Shown: positions 11,952 through 24,651 of the stretch, piece after piece
Numbering within the stretch: the first letter of the stretch is position 1
Layout: the number at the start of each line of letters is the position of its first letter
Assembly (NCBI RefSeq): GCF_001659605.2
Contig: NC_035170.2
Span: 2,790,001-2,854,000, forward strand
Length of the DNA: 64,000 bases
Direction: 5' to 3'
DNA from: Manihot esculenta
Lineage: Eukaryota; Streptophyta; Magnoliopsida; Malpighiales; Euphorbiaceae
Translations under genes and position numbers: made by a program
Notes under the pieces: model-generated
Databases searched by the model: none
Told to the model about the DNA's origin: nothing
What the model saw: the letters and a program-made list of their open reading frames with translations, nothing else

Positions 11952-12451
11952 TGATGATCTGAGATCCAGAGAAATAGGGTTTTTACAATGGGCTCTGTAA
12001 AACTTAGAAAAAGCTTAAACCTAGAAGAGAGTATTTCTCCTTTTATAGGTTTCCTTTTGTCTGCTAGTGACGTGCCAATAGAACGAGTATCAGTAGACCA
12101 CCTGTCCCTGCTACGCTGATACGGACGTACGAGGGAATCAAATCTCTGCCCCATGCGTAACGGCCTCTGATTCTCTCAGGGCGCGGGTAGGCGGGTCTGC
12201 AAGATGGATGGATGGATTCTCTTTCGGGTTTCGGGCTGGACCGGAGAGTAGGGACAAAGCAGGGCCTAAATGGGATCGGCCCAAGGTGTAGAGAAGATGA
12301 GGCCGGCCTGGTGGAGAGAGCCAGATAAACCCGGTCTTGAGGTTTAATGGACTGGACCCAGTTGGCGTGAGTGGCTTGAGGATCTCTAAGTAATGAGCTA
12401 TTTTCATGGGTCTGACTCTAGACAGGGATGAGATGAACTCAGAGGTCATCA
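11952..12451 (-). repeat. 5' LTR of Tat-lineage element T1 (500 bp)
   Basis: The repeat is bounded by TGATGA and TCATCA. On the minus strand it starts at 12451 and ends at 11952, next to the primer site. It is related to the LTRs at 17245-17871 and 30390-30875 (shared CATGCGTAACGGCC-like block and a pyrimidine-rich TATA region). The partner LTR is not in the window, so no TSD can be checked. Confidence 0.85.
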
Positions 12452-13980
12452 ATATTAATTTAAAATTGTTTTTAAAATCAAACACAAATAATTAAATAAA
12501 AATAAAATAATTTATTTTGATTTTTTAACCCCATATTATAGTCGAAAGATATGATCAAGTTAACGAACAGTGAAATTTAAATGTAAAACATTTTATTTTA
12601 ATATTCTAATTTACTGAAAATATCGCTCTATTTACTAAAAAAAAAGCTACGTTGGAGAAAGAAGCAGCCGGAAGAGGCCAATAGAAACAAGCCAAATTTT
12701 AAAATGAGAAGGGGCAGCCAGCCTTCAATTGTTGGGTTTTTCTGTTAAACTTTTCCTACTTGTATTTCCCAGTAAAATGTCAATTTCTGCTGCCTTTATT
12801 ATTTTTTTAATTACCATTTAATTGTTAAAAAAATTTATTAGTTTATTTTTTAATTTCAATAAATATATTAAAATATTTATTAGTTAGTCTTTTTATTAAT
12901 TTTAATATATAAATGTTATACAAAATCAAAATAAACTTATTTTTTATTAGGTTAATACTCACTGAATTAAATCAAAATAAAATTATTTTTTATTTAATCA
13001 AATTGAGACTAGATCAAACAAATTTAATTTAAAATAAATTTTAAAAAATAATTTATTAATTTGATTTAAATGGAAAACTACTCGAATTTTTATGATTATG
13101 TCAGCTTCGTTTTCTTTTTTCCCTAAAATTATTTGTTTTTCTTTCAACATGCAATGCATGAAATTAAAAAAGAAAATTTTGCAGAAATATATAAAATTCT
13201 TAGTTACGAGTGTCACGTGAGGTGTCAGTGATCTCTTAAGCTTACCAATAGACATATAAGGCAGAAGAAGATGTTGCTTCAGCCTTAATTCAGGCAAGAT
13301 CAGTATATCACCTCCCTTATTGATTTTTGTGTCTGAAAAAACAATTATATTTAGATATTCCCCCTTCTATTAATTTATATTATCCTAAGATTTCACACTT
13401 ATTATTATTAATTTTTTATTTTATGTTTATCTCACGACTATATTTTTATAAATTAATAAATAAGCTAACAACCAGCCAAGTACATGAATAATTATGGAAT
13501 ATAAATATTTTTTTTAGTGGGGATGTACATATGCTAATTTTATTGTGGAATTTATAATATGAATCTAATAATTACTAAAATTAAATATTTATTTTTTAAA
13601 TTTATATTAGATTAATTACAATATCTATAGCATGTACATTTATATGAATATAAAATTATAATAGGGTTTTATAAAATGAATCAAACTTAATTTCATCATA
13701 ATGAAATATTAATTTAAAAGAAAAGAATAGTTAAAATCCTTTATTATTAATTTGCTCAACTCAAATATATACGATGATTGTTGGAGTATTGATATCCAGA
13801 TCGCTGTCAAATTTTTACACCATAATTAAATTTAAAATCCACCAAAGTCCACCATGCAGGTTAGTGCACTAGCACACAATCTAACCTACATTCGAGCAGG
13901 TCAAGCTAGATCCGGACTCATCTAAGGGTGATTCAGCTCATCTGACGTGATGGAAAAGTAGAACAACAGGTCCAACTATG

Positions 13981-14335
13981 CCACAACCCTATCAGCATGA
14001 GTACTGGAGGGAAATTAAATGGTCGTCTGATAATAGTGAAAAGACAGGTATGTCCATACATATGACTCTATCTAATAGCCAATCAGTAGAACTGTAGTAG
14101 GGTGGCGGTTATGCGTCACTAGAGAATAAGAGAAAAATGAATAAGGAAAATAAATGCAGTTATATCACGATCCTATTAGCACGAGTGTCGGAGGGAAATT
14201 AAATGGCCGTCTGATGATAGTGACAAGGTAAGTATGTTTATACATACGGCTCTATCTAATAGCGACATGTGATACTGTGTAAGATGACGGTTATGCGACA
14301 CTAAATAACAAGAGAAAAAGAAATAAAAAAGGAAG
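13981..14335. repeat. Degenerate tandem duplication, two units of about 175-180 bp
   Basis: Unit 1 (about 13981-14160) and unit 2 (about 14161-14335) share in the same order CCTAT.AGCA.GAGT, GGAGGGAAATTAAATGG, TCTGAT.ATAGTGA, CTCTATCTAATAGC and CGGTTATGCG. The block GAGG.GAATTAAATGGC followed by a TTACGC-like stretch also occurs in the LTR at 30390-30875. This looks like an old LTR remnant with an internally duplicated segment. Confidence 0.6.
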
Positions 14336-16109
14336 GCGTTAACCATTTAAATTAAGTTTACTTACTCATGTTAAAATTCTACCTATTAATATCATATCAT
14401 CAATATAGATTTTTTTGAAATCATAGATATAGATTTTTTTTTTTTTGTTTGGTGAGAAGAAAAAGAGAAATAAAGAAAGAAAAAGAGAAGGGGAAATGTG
14501 GAAGTTGATGTCACCACAAGACAAGTTGAAGAACTTTAGGCATGGGTTTATGATTGTTTTATGAGATTCTGAACAGAAACCCTGTGGGAAAATTAGTAAG
14601 ATATTTACTGAAACTTATTTGCTTGTCTCCTAACTTTATACACTTCCACCAACTTTATTTATTTATTAATTTTGCTTACCTCAACAGGAAGAAAACTTTG
14701 CTTCAGTATAACTCCTTTCTACCTCATTATTATTATTATTATTAAATAATCGGATTTTAAAAATATAAAAATTATTGTATATATTTTATTAAATTATTGA
14801 AATTAAATTGTATTTTATAATTTGTTAGAACCAAATTTAATATCTACTAGTAATTGATGTGCTGTGGATTATTAATTGGGGGAAAAAAATGGTCCCAATT
14901 GGATAAGTCTTCACATTGGTGACTTCATTTGCAACATTGGAAACTACATTTATTGTCTTCAATTAGTTCAATATTGTTGTCCATTTCTCATTGCTATTAA
15001 CAAAATATATTTCAAATTATTAAATTAAATTTTTTATATTTTAATTGTAAAAATATTTAAAAACATATCCAAACAATAATTTTTTAAAAAATAATACTTA
15101 TGCCCAATTAAAAATAAAATTCCTGAATAAGTTCAGAAAACCACAATAAATGAGTTGTTGAAGGGATAAGAGGGAATGCTTTAAGACAAGAGGAAGGTGG
15201 CCTCAGGCCCTCAAATAGCTTTGGTTTTTACTAAAGATTTGGGCTCAACAATCACTATATTTAATTATTTATTGGCCCATCACCACTTCTAATTCACCCT
15301 CAATATAAAAATATAAAATTTATTTATTTTATAAAATTTTATAAAAACTAAATTTTAATTTCTATAAAAACTAGTTGTGTAGTGAAAACAATTAACTAAT
15401 AAAATCAATAGAATATTGTTAACATTATTTTTCAATAAATTTTCAAGTTTGAATAAATCTATATATATTCATAAAATTTATGTACATCTACCTACATAAA
15501 TAATTATACTTAAAAATTTATGAAAGGATAAATTTATTTTTTGGTGATGTATGATTGGTTGGAGAGAGATGAATTCAACCTTTTCCTCTATCACACACAT
15601 AATCCCAAACAAATTTGCCTTATTATTTATTGCTATATGTCATCATTTGGAAAGTTGGATTGTCAACTAAATATATCTTCTTGGTTCCTATATGACCATC
15701 TAGAGAAAGGGAATATATATTTTCAATTTTAAAAAATATATTAAAATAAATTTTTTGAAAAAATAAAATTTTCAATTTTAAAATTTTTCATTATATAGAG
15801 AGGGGGGAGGGGGTTTGATGTAATCAGAATGGTTGCACATCTTGGTGGATGGGTTAGAAATTGAACTTAGAATTTCACTAGTTTCCTTGTTTGGTGAGGT
15901 TAGCATTTGACAAATTTCAATTTCCATGCACACCATCAATTTGGTTGTTAAACCCTTGATGGAAATATTAAAAATTTTACAAATTTAAATGTCAATGTTA
16001 TTCTATCCATTTTAATCACTTTCATTTTTTCTCTTAAAAAAAAGTAATTAGGTATTAGTTGGAAATTTCCAGAATTGAAGCCTTGGACCATGCTAATCAA
16101 GCCATAGCT

Positions 16110-16547
16110 AGGGCGGAGCAATATTCGGTTCAAATCGAAAAAATCGACCGAATTTAATTAATTTTAAAATTTGATTTGATTTGATTTTTAATTTTAAAAA
16201 TTTATGTTATTTCGGTTCGATTCAATTTTGATCATAAAAAATCGAAAAAACTAAACCGAACTGATTAGTGATAATAATATGTTATTTTGAATAATATCGA
16301 GAAATTAAATTATATTAATATTAAAATATTTTAATTAAATTTTAAAATATTAAAAATAAAGTGTAAAAAATAAATAAATTATTAAAAATAAAAAATGATT
16401 AAATCGAATCGAATCAAATCGATTCGATTCGATTCGATTTCTGATCAAAATCAATTCGATTCGATTTTCATAAATACTAAAATTTTAATTTTCAATTTAT
16501 TCAATTGAGTTTAATTTTAAATCAAACCGACCGAATGCTCACCCTGA
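16110..16547. mobile_element. hAT-type MITE (438 bp) with 8-bp TSD
   Basis: The element is flanked by a perfect direct repeat CCATAGCT (16102-16109 and 16548-16555). Its ends are imperfect inverted repeats: AGGGCGGAGCAATATTCGGT at the left and, read inward from the right, TCAGGGTGAGCATTCGGT. There is no coding capacity; the interior is AT-rich with a GATTC/GATTTGATTT-type repeat. An 8-bp TSD with CAGGG-like ends is typical of hAT elements, which a MITE would borrow transposase from. Confidence 0.85.
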
Positions 16548-17244
16548 CCATAGCTAAAATTATTGATATGAATTTTTAGAATTTCTTATTTCATTAAATA
16601 TACAAAAGTAGAGCAACCAAATCCCAGCAAATCATATTACAATGTTTTAAAAAAAAAGATTATAGGAAAACATGCTTCATTAATCAACTAAAAGGGAGGT
16701 TTTGAAACAATGCTTACTGTGAGATTTGACACAAATTGAATTAATTAAGTGAAAATTAATAAAATTAGATAATATTTTTTATATATTTTTTAATGTTTAA
16801 ATTATTAAAAATTCTTCAAATTTCATTAAATAAATATATATTTTTTTAAAAAAGTGGGTCACGTGATGGCACGTGATATTTTGTTGAACCTGAGCTTGAC
16901 TTTTGACTTTGATTGCTCCTACATACTACCTCCCCCTTCAAATTTCTCCAAGTTTATAAATTGTCTTTGCATAATTCAACCTCCACATTTCAGAAGCTAC
17001 CTTCAATTCCTTTTCATCTTGGTTTGTCCATTTATTCTCCTTTTCTTTCCTTTTGTCATAGTCAACAACTTTATCTCCCACCACCAAACAAAATTGAAAA
17101 CATAAAATTCCCAAAAAAAAAAAAATCAATTGAATAATTCATCAAAAAATCTAGTTTATTACGAATGTAAAATATAATTCGTTTTAGACAAATAATAAAT
17201 TAAGTGTTTTTTAGTATCAAATTAAAGATGATATAATTCACTTT

Positions 17245-17871
17245 TGATAACTCTAAATCTCCTTGGGCTTCATATCCGATAGATCTGGTTCTCCCTCGTC
17301 CCCTATTATATGGATCTGATTCCTTTTTGGGCTCTTTGATGGGTCTGTCAAATGGGTCTCTCCATGTTCTATTTGAGGAAAGGACCTGCAAAATAAGGGA
17401 AAAGGGGATCAGGAGTCCACCGGGATGCCTCGGCGGAGACCCTCCGACGCTCAAGTCAGATTTACGAGCTAGAGTAGTGTGGATAAGCAAGAGTTGCAGA
17501 AAGAAAATAAAAATGGAGTTAAGGAAGAAGGAGCAGGAGAGAGAGTCCCCCTTGAAGGAGAAGACCCTCCGGTATATAGTGCTTCCTGTCCTTTTCACTC
17601 AGGGCCGTACGTACGGTTGTGTCAGGCCCCTACTCCATGCGTAACGGCCATTTAATACTCTCCAGAGCGCATGCGGGTAGGGCTGGTGAGTGATTGGGCC
17701 TACTCCCTTATGGGGCTTGTGCTCATATCTGATCTGGATCACCCTGGGTTGCCGGCCCAGACTCATGAAGTCGAGCCGCCTCTCGAGCGTATGATCTGAT
17801 GGGTTTTGGACTTGTGGCCTTCTTTTGGACCCAACCTTATTCCTGAGCTAGGAAAGATCTGGAGGTTATCA
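17245..17871 (-). repeat. Solo LTR (627 bp) with 5-bp TSD
   Basis: The segment begins TGATAACTC and ends GAGGTTATCA, and is flanked on both sides by ACTTT (17240-17244 and 17872-17876). It has no internal coding sequence, so it is a solo LTR left by recombination between two LTRs of one element. Shared blocks with the T1 LTR (CATGCGTAACGGCC) lie in the same direction, indicating minus orientation. Confidence 0.9.
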
Positions 17872-17876
17872 ACTTT

Positions 17877-20161
17877 CATTAATTAGGATAAACAAATAGA
17901 GTTTTTGAAAATGTTAATTGATTCGTATTCGAATTCAAATTCTACTTATTTTGAATTTGAAAATCAACCAAATTAAATCAAATTTTTTAAAAGATTAAAT
18001 TTGATTTGTTTAATTTTTTTTAAAAAATTCAATCCAAACTTGAATTTAATCTATTTTGAATTTAAATAAAATATCAATAAACTCAAATTTAATTTATTTA
18101 ATAAATAAATCAAGATGAATTAAATTTTTATTAAGTCATATATTTTTATAATTTCAAATAATTCATTTGGTTTATAAATTTTAATAATTTTTAATTTAAA
18201 AATAATAAATTTAAAATTAAAAAATTTTAGTTACATAAACATATTTATGAATATACTTATAAATCTATAAATAAATAAGCATTACAATATTGAATTTATT
18301 TTAACCACAAAGAAAACAATACAACAAATAATTTAAATTTTATTTTAATAGATTAAATTTTAGATTAAAAATATTGCAATCTTTTAAAAATATCCAAATA
18401 TTATTAAATTAAAAATTACCTTCAAATATTATATAATTTAAATTGAAATTTGATGCAATTAGCCAGATTTGACTATTTACATTTAATTACAAATTTCATA
18501 ATTTAATTATTGCAACCTAATCACCTGGAAAACAGTACTTCAAATTCAAATAATTTTTTTTTCTTAATTATTAGCCATGTGGCTTGCAAGTTCTGTAAAT
18601 TAAATACAAAATTTATCTGTGGAGACTTGATCAGAGAAGGCAATGATCTAATCTCTGTCACCAGTTGATATTATTAATTTTTATATTAAAAATTATTAAT
18701 TCAACCCTAATGGTTAAGGATTTACATAATTGATGACATCCTCCATGTGTGATTATAGAAGCCAGGTCATTAAACCACCATAATTTTCTCAATTAAAATT
18801 CTTAAAAAATAATAAATAAAATTCAGAACCAAATCTTTTAAATTAATTTTAAATGATCAAAATCATCAGCTTTCTTATAAATTATTTAATTGGTAAATAC
18901 AGTTATAAATATAAGTTTTAAAAAGTTGCATGCCATGCTCTCTGGAATTTCAAAACATTAATTAACGGAATTTGGCTTAACCAAAAAACCAACCAAACGC
19001 TGCCTTAACAAAAGGCGGACAGACATAGTGACGTGTCAGTGGAAAGCGTGGTCCACCTTGTATCGAATCATGACTCAGTGCTTTTATCGTGTGCCACGTT
19101 TTATTCTCCACGCAATTGTACACCTTCCCAGGCTTTTTTTCAAAAACAAAAAAAAAAAACAAAAAGAAAAAATTTATTGCTTTAGCAACTTCCGAGGCTT
19201 ATATATAAAATGAATTTTATGTAAAATTAAATTTAAATAATTTTTAATTAAAATAATAAGTTTGTAAATATATAGTATTAATATTTACATATTTTAGAGC
19301 ATAACTTAATTTATAATTTATATTATTTTTTAATAAGAATTGAAGGTAATTAAAAATAGAATATGAATTTATCAGATGAATTATATATTTTTTTAAAATT
19401 ATTGAATCAAATTATTAAATAATTTAATTAATATAATTTAAATTATAATAATGTACTTTTTAATTTGACTAATTATTTTTATCTTATTTAATTATTTTAA
19501 TTTTAATAATTCTCCATCAATTTGCTATGAAAAAATGAGATAATTATAAAATGGAGAAAAACTAGTAATAAAATAGATTATAAGAAATTATGGAAATAAT
19601 TATTATGTTTACTAAATATAAGAGTAAAATTGAAAATATTATTTAATATTTTTAAACGATAAATAATTTCATATAAATTTTTTAATAATATAATATAATA
19701 AATGAAAATTAACAATTGTATACTTAATTTTCATATAAAAAATATTTTTTACATAAATTATTTTTTTATAAATAAATAGAGACTAAAAGAATATTTATCT
19801 TATTAAATATTTAAATTATTAACAATTAACAAGTAGTTAAATAGCGAGTGGAAACATATTATGCTCTCAACAACATAACTCAAATTTAATTATTGAAAAA
19901 TTATTATAAAAAAAGGGGATTATAAGTCAGTAGAACACACATGGAATACTCGTTAAACACTTAAAATTGAATTATTTAAACTAAAATATTTAGTTTAATG
20001 GATAAAATATTCATTTTTGCGTTTAAAGGATGTAGAGATAGTCATTATAATCACTTAAATATTTTTTTTTAATTTGAATTTTATTAATTTTAAATTTAAA
20101 TAAAATATTAATTTAAAATGAATTTAATATTGAATCATTTATGAAGGGTTAAATAATTTTA

Positions 20162-20202
<41 letters not shown>

Positions 20203-20891
20203 TTCTTAAATTTTACTGAGTTGAATATAATGAAAATTTTTTAAATTAAAAAGTTTTAAATTTTTATATTTTAAATAAAAATTTTATAAAAAAATAATAA
20301 AATTAAATTTTTACAAAATTTTTTACTCAGACTTATAATATCATTGAATTTACCGATATTAATATTTTTTTTTCCATGTTTGTTTGTGTGTAGAAGAAAA
20401 TGATGATTTAATATTTGATTTTCAAAATCTTAGTAATTAATTAATTTTTTTCCTGGTAAATAAATTGAATTTAAATATATTATTAAGGTTAATTAAAAAT
20501 ATTTAATTAACAAACAGGTCGAATCTTGAAACAGCCCGAAACCAGAAACCTAACCCCCAAAATATATTCCCCGAAACCAGTTCGCACACCCGAAAAAGCT
20601 CTCTTAACGGCTACATAAACGTCGTCTGTGGAGTAACCAATGAAAACAAACCAAGTGTAAAGCAATGAAAGCGTAGTAAACAAGCTGACAACGTCGACGC
20701 GGTTTTGCCGTTAATTGCATTCGGTTTCAGTTTCTCTTCGATTTCCATATATGTAGTCTTCTTCCTTGATTTGTCTCTCTGATAAGCAAAATCCTCTCTC
20801 TTTTTTCCATCCTCATAGTTCCCTTTCAAACTCGACAGGGCACACCCACACGCACAGGGGACCCAGAGGGGAAGTGGGTTTTTCCGATTTC
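17877..20891. other. AT-rich intergenic stretch upstream of the RING gene
   Basis: No gene is supported. The region is dominated by A/T runs and includes an (AT)n microsatellite at about 20166-20199. The last 350 bases before the RING start become less AT-rich and probably hold its promoter and 5' UTR. Confidence 0.6.
20166..20199. repeat. (AT)n microsatellite
   Basis: About 17 uninterrupted AT dinucleotides are visible, ending just before GAGTTCTTAAA. Confidence 0.9.
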
Positions 20892-22103
20892 ATGTCATCG
20901 CCGGCGGCCTCGTATTGGTGCTATAGGTGCAGCCGATTCGTTCGAGCATGGAGGCAGTTCGGGGCGGAGGACAGAATTACCTGTCCAGATTGCGAAACTG
21001 GATTTGTCGAAGAGCTCGAGATCCAAGAAGACACCGAGAACCGGAGATTTCCTCCTCCGTCTTCTTCTGCCGCTGCTGCTGCAGCCACCGCCGCTATGTT
21101 AATGATAGGTACTCTTCCTGCTACAGATCAAACTAATCCTCTTCGTAGAACCCGTAGGAACGCTGGTGACCGTTCCCCGATTAATCCCGTTATTGTGCTT
21201 CGTGGAGGAAGCGTCGGTGGAGGGACAGGGCAATCCGACAATGGAGTCAACGAGGGTGGTGGACGAGGATTTGAGTTGTATTATGACGATGGAAGTGGGT
21301 CTGGGTTGAGACCTTTGCCGCCGAGCATGTCGGAATTTTTATTGGGATCTGGATTTGAAAGATTATTAGATCAGATATCGCAGATTGAGATTAATGGGCT
21401 CGGTCGATACGAGCACCCGCCGGCGTCTAAGTCGGCGATTGAGTCGATGCCGACTATAATGATAAGCGAGTGCCACATCTCTATGGAGTCGCACTGTGCG
21501 GTGTGTAAAGAGCCCTTCGAATTGGAAGCGGAGGCGAAAGAAATGCCCTGTAAGCACATATATCATTCCGATTGTATACTTCCATGGCTTTCACTTCGAA
21601 ATTCGTGCCCAGTTTGCCGCCATGAGTTGCCTGGGGACGATGAATCAGGTAACGGGCGGGTAACGGGGGAGAATAGTACTGAGGAGGAGGCGGTGGGATT
21701 GACGATATGGAGGCTGCCCGGAGGTGGGTATGCAGTGGGGAGGTTTACGGGAGCAAGGAGTGGGATGAGAGAGTTGCCTGTGGTTTATACAGAGATGGAT
21801 GGTGGCTTTAATAATGGGGGTTTGCCAAGGAGGATATCATGGGGGGCAAGAGGAGGGGGCAGAGGAAGAGAGAACGGAGGTGGCGGCAGAAGAGGAGGTG
21901 GCGGTGTTTGGCTTGGTTTTGGTCGGGCTTTAAGGCATTGGTTTGCTTGTTTTGGTGGTGGAGTCGCCGGAGAGAGCTCAAATCCTGATTCAAGAATCAG
22001 GAGGGGAAGGAGCAGTTCTTTTTGGGTTTTTAATAACAGTGGTTCTTCAAGGAGGAGAAGAGTCTGGGATGTGGAGGTCAATGAGGGAAGGAGGAGGAGG
22101 TGA
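20892..22103 (+). CDS. RING-H2 E3 ubiquitin ligase with zinc-ribbon and DUF1117 (RDUF1/RDUF2-like)
   Basis: A 403-residue intronless gene. Domains in order: an N-terminal zinc ribbon (residues 8-40, YWCYRCSRFVRAW and CPDCETGFVEE), a Gly/Ser/Ala-rich linker, a RING-H2 finger at about 202-243 (CAVC, then CKHIYHSDC and CPVC), and a C-terminal DUF1117 region (about 265-370, TIWRLPGGGYAVGRF) ending in a Gly/Arg-rich tail. The RING-H2 motif recruits E2 ubiquitin-conjugating enzymes; this combination defines the plant RDUF family, linked to abscisic-acid and drought responses in Arabidopsis. The start at 20892 (MSSPAASYW) is chosen because it begins the conserved domain; an in-frame ATG 42 codons upstream has UTR-like sequence. 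All zinc ligands look intact. Confidence 0.93.
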   Translation: MSSPAASYWCYRCSRFVRAWRQFGAEDRITCPDCETGFVEELEIQEDTENRRFPPPSSSAAAAAATAAMLMIGTLPATDQTNPLRRTRRNAGDRSPINPVIVLRGGSVGGGTGQSDNGVNEGGGRGFELYYDDGSGSGLRPLPPSMSEFLLGSGFERLLDQISQIEINGLGRYEHPPASKSAIESMPTIMISECHISMESHCAVCKEPFELEAEAKEMPCKHIYHSDCILPWLSLRNSCPVCRHELPGDDESGNGRVTGENSTEEEAVGLTIWRLPGGGYAVGRFTGARSGMRELPVVYTEMDGGFNNGGLPRRISWGARGGGRGRENGGGGRRGGGGVWLGFGRALRHWFACFGGGVAGESSNPDSRIRRGRSSSFWVFNNSGSSRRRRVWDVEVNEGRRRR

Positions 22104-24642
22104 AAGCTGAAAACTTTGCCTGTAATGGTGGTTTCTTAATTATTTGTACATATTGAAATATATGAGAAAGCTGAAGATTGGAAACAAAAAAAAAGAAAAG
22201 AAAGCCCCCCTTTTTTTGGTGAATTTGGAAGAAGAAGTCAATTTAAATAATTGCAATTTGAAGAAAATGAATTGAGCAAGAAGCAGCAGAAGCAAGACAT
22301 TAGAGACTGGCATTTGAAGAGTTAGAAAGGTACAGGGTAAGCTACCCTGTCTCAGTTCCATGGTCTTTTTTTCTTTTTATTTTTTTTTTTCAAATGTAAT
22401 TTATAATTAGAAGCAGCCAGCTTTCTTTCCGTTTCTTCAATTCTTGTCTTAAAACCTACAAAAAAAATACACTATTCAGCAATGGTGACAGCTTTTAATT
22501 GGGCAATGGGTATTTTCCATTGAAAACTTGCAGCCGTCTTGGGGAAGATCCTCACATTGAATTGAATCATGGCTTGAATTCACAGCTGAATGATTGCTTT
22601 CCCTTCTGAATGTAGGAATTTAGTTAAAAACTTGCTGTAGTTGACTCTAATAGATGCTTTTGAGAGAGTGTATTTTCAGTGAAAGGTTACATAATCATCA
22701 CCATCAAAATCCTGTTGCTGTGAATTTGTGAATCTGTGGTGGATGAAAAAGAAGAAGATTTGGGGAAATATTTACAGTTGAGATCGAAGTTTGCATTTCT
22801 CAGGAATTGCTGGGCCTACCAATCTGGCAGGCTGATCTGCAATATTAGTGACAAGCCAAGCAAGGGACCAGACAAGAGGTGCCCTACCACTCAACTATCA
22901 TGCTTTTTGAAATGCCTAATTTTTGGCAACGTATTGTTAGAAGAGACTGAAGAGTAAGTATAAAGTAAGTTTAGAATCTATGGTTCAATCTGATGCTAAA
23001 TCAAAAATCAGATTGAAATCAAGATTAAATCAAAAGAAACCCCTTGTCAAGTTCTAGGGTTTTATTCTGTGGGAAGCCAGAATTATCTGCAAGGTATAGG
23101 ATTTTATTCAACCCCTTTAGGTGGTTTTTGGAGCGAAGTTTCAGTTGGCAGAATAAAAACTTTATGTTAGTGTTTTATGAGTTTAGCAAGAGATTCATCC
23201 CCTTTTGAATTTATTCTCAAATGAGATATTTCTAGGGTTTTGCATCTAATTGACTTTGATTGATGGTGTGTGTTATTTATGTAGGAATCTTGTTAGATTG
23301 GGATATTTGAAGGAACATTTGAATTCTTCACTGCTTGTGTCACAAAGGCAAATTCTCCATAAAAGAGACTATACACACACCATTACGAAAAATGTTCCTT
23401 AGTTTAATCCTTAATCTTCTTTAGTTAATTTGGTTAATTTAAGCTGTAAAAACTAAAATATGGATTCTGTCCACAATGTAATCGTTTCTTATTTGGGTGA
23501 GCATTGATTAATTAGTTTATTCTTTTTTTTTTAAAAAAAAAAATGAGCAAATAATCAAAATAAAAATCAAATCAAATATCGATTTGATTTGATTCTGGTA
23601 ACCATGCTAGTGAATTTTTCAATAGAAACAACGTTGATATACAAAGAAGATTAAGAAATGGAAACAGCCTACTCTAATTCCAACATTATGATAAATCTAG
23701 CAATTAAGACAAGGAAAAAAAAAAAGGAAAATTCTAACTCAACAAGTTTAAATCTTAAAAAAAGTTTCTGTATCAAAAAAATCAAGTAAAATTTAGTTTA
23801 AACTTGAAACGAAAGGATTGAACGACTCTAGAAGAAAAGCAGAAAAGAAACTCAAAAGGATAGTGGTGCGAGGAACTTAGCAGGTGTATGCATCCAACTC
23901 AAGAGCTTAAAGGCCAATATACTGCTTTCTGGATACACACATTCAGCAAGTAAGAAGGCGTAAAACCGAAAGAGAGAACTAGTGAAAGGGAGAGAAAGCG
24001 ACAGGAATTAGGAAAGGGTTCGAATTTGTTTCACTAGTTTGCCGATCTTGCTCTACTATTTCGTTGTCGGCACTTGAGTGTTATTGAGGGATCTTTTGTT
24101 TAATTTAACTCTCCGCTACTTTCGAGCAGGGACGGTTGTCCGTGGAAGGTTGTCCCTGGCTTCTTTTTTTTCTCCTCTTTGTTCCTATGGTTTCCTTTGC
24201 CATGGAGGGCGGCAATTTAATTTTTTTGTTTGTATGACTGTTTTCTTCTCTATTTATGGATTTTCGACGGTATTGAGCAAGAGTTTTCTTTACATTTAGT
24301 TTTGGGTTGCTCTGTTCAACTGGAAAGTAAACTCAAAATGTAAAGTTGGCATCTCGAAACCACACTACGATGTTCAGTAATTGCTGCTCCTGCCTAAGCT
24401 TTGCCGCATCCTTCCTGGTGTTGAGCACTAGTTTTGGTTTCCTGGTCTTTCTGCTTCAATTTCTTTGGGTTCTCTAGTTTTGGTTCTGTTGATGTTCTTC
24501 TTGGCTTTCAACAGTTCAGGCAATGGATTGCCACTGGTGGTGGACCAATATCTTATGTTGGAGTGATGATGGTGTTGTGTTTAATTTCGTTTTGTTTGCT
24601 TTCATTTTGAGTGGTTTATATGACTTGATTTGAGTGGTTTGA
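22104..24642. other. 3' flank of the RING gene and intergenic stretch
   Basis: The first few hundred bases probably hold the RING 3' UTR. The rest is AT-rich with no domain-bearing frame. A short GGGTGAGCATT block followed by GATTTGATTTGATT at about 23495-23600 resembles the MITE at 16110 but lacks a second end. Confidence 0.5.
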
Positions 24643-24651
24643 TTGATTTTA

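Larger units (their letters stand above)
12452..17244. other. AT-rich intergenic stretch with small repeats
   Basis: No gene is supported here. The sequence is AT-rich with many homopolymer runs. It contains a degenerate tandem duplication (13981-14335) and a hAT-type MITE (16110-16547), listed separately. A few short open frames (for example 12998-13297 on the minus strand) have low-complexity composition and no recognisable domain. Confidence 0.6.

Noticed and set aside
23495..23600. Possible second copy of the hAT-type MITE (GGGTGAGCATT and GATTTGATTT)
   Set aside because: Only one end-like motif and no TSD; too short and AT-rich to be convincing.
24003..24016. GGTTCGAAT-like T-arm suggesting a tRNA
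   Set aside because: No acceptor stem or anticodon arm could be built around it.
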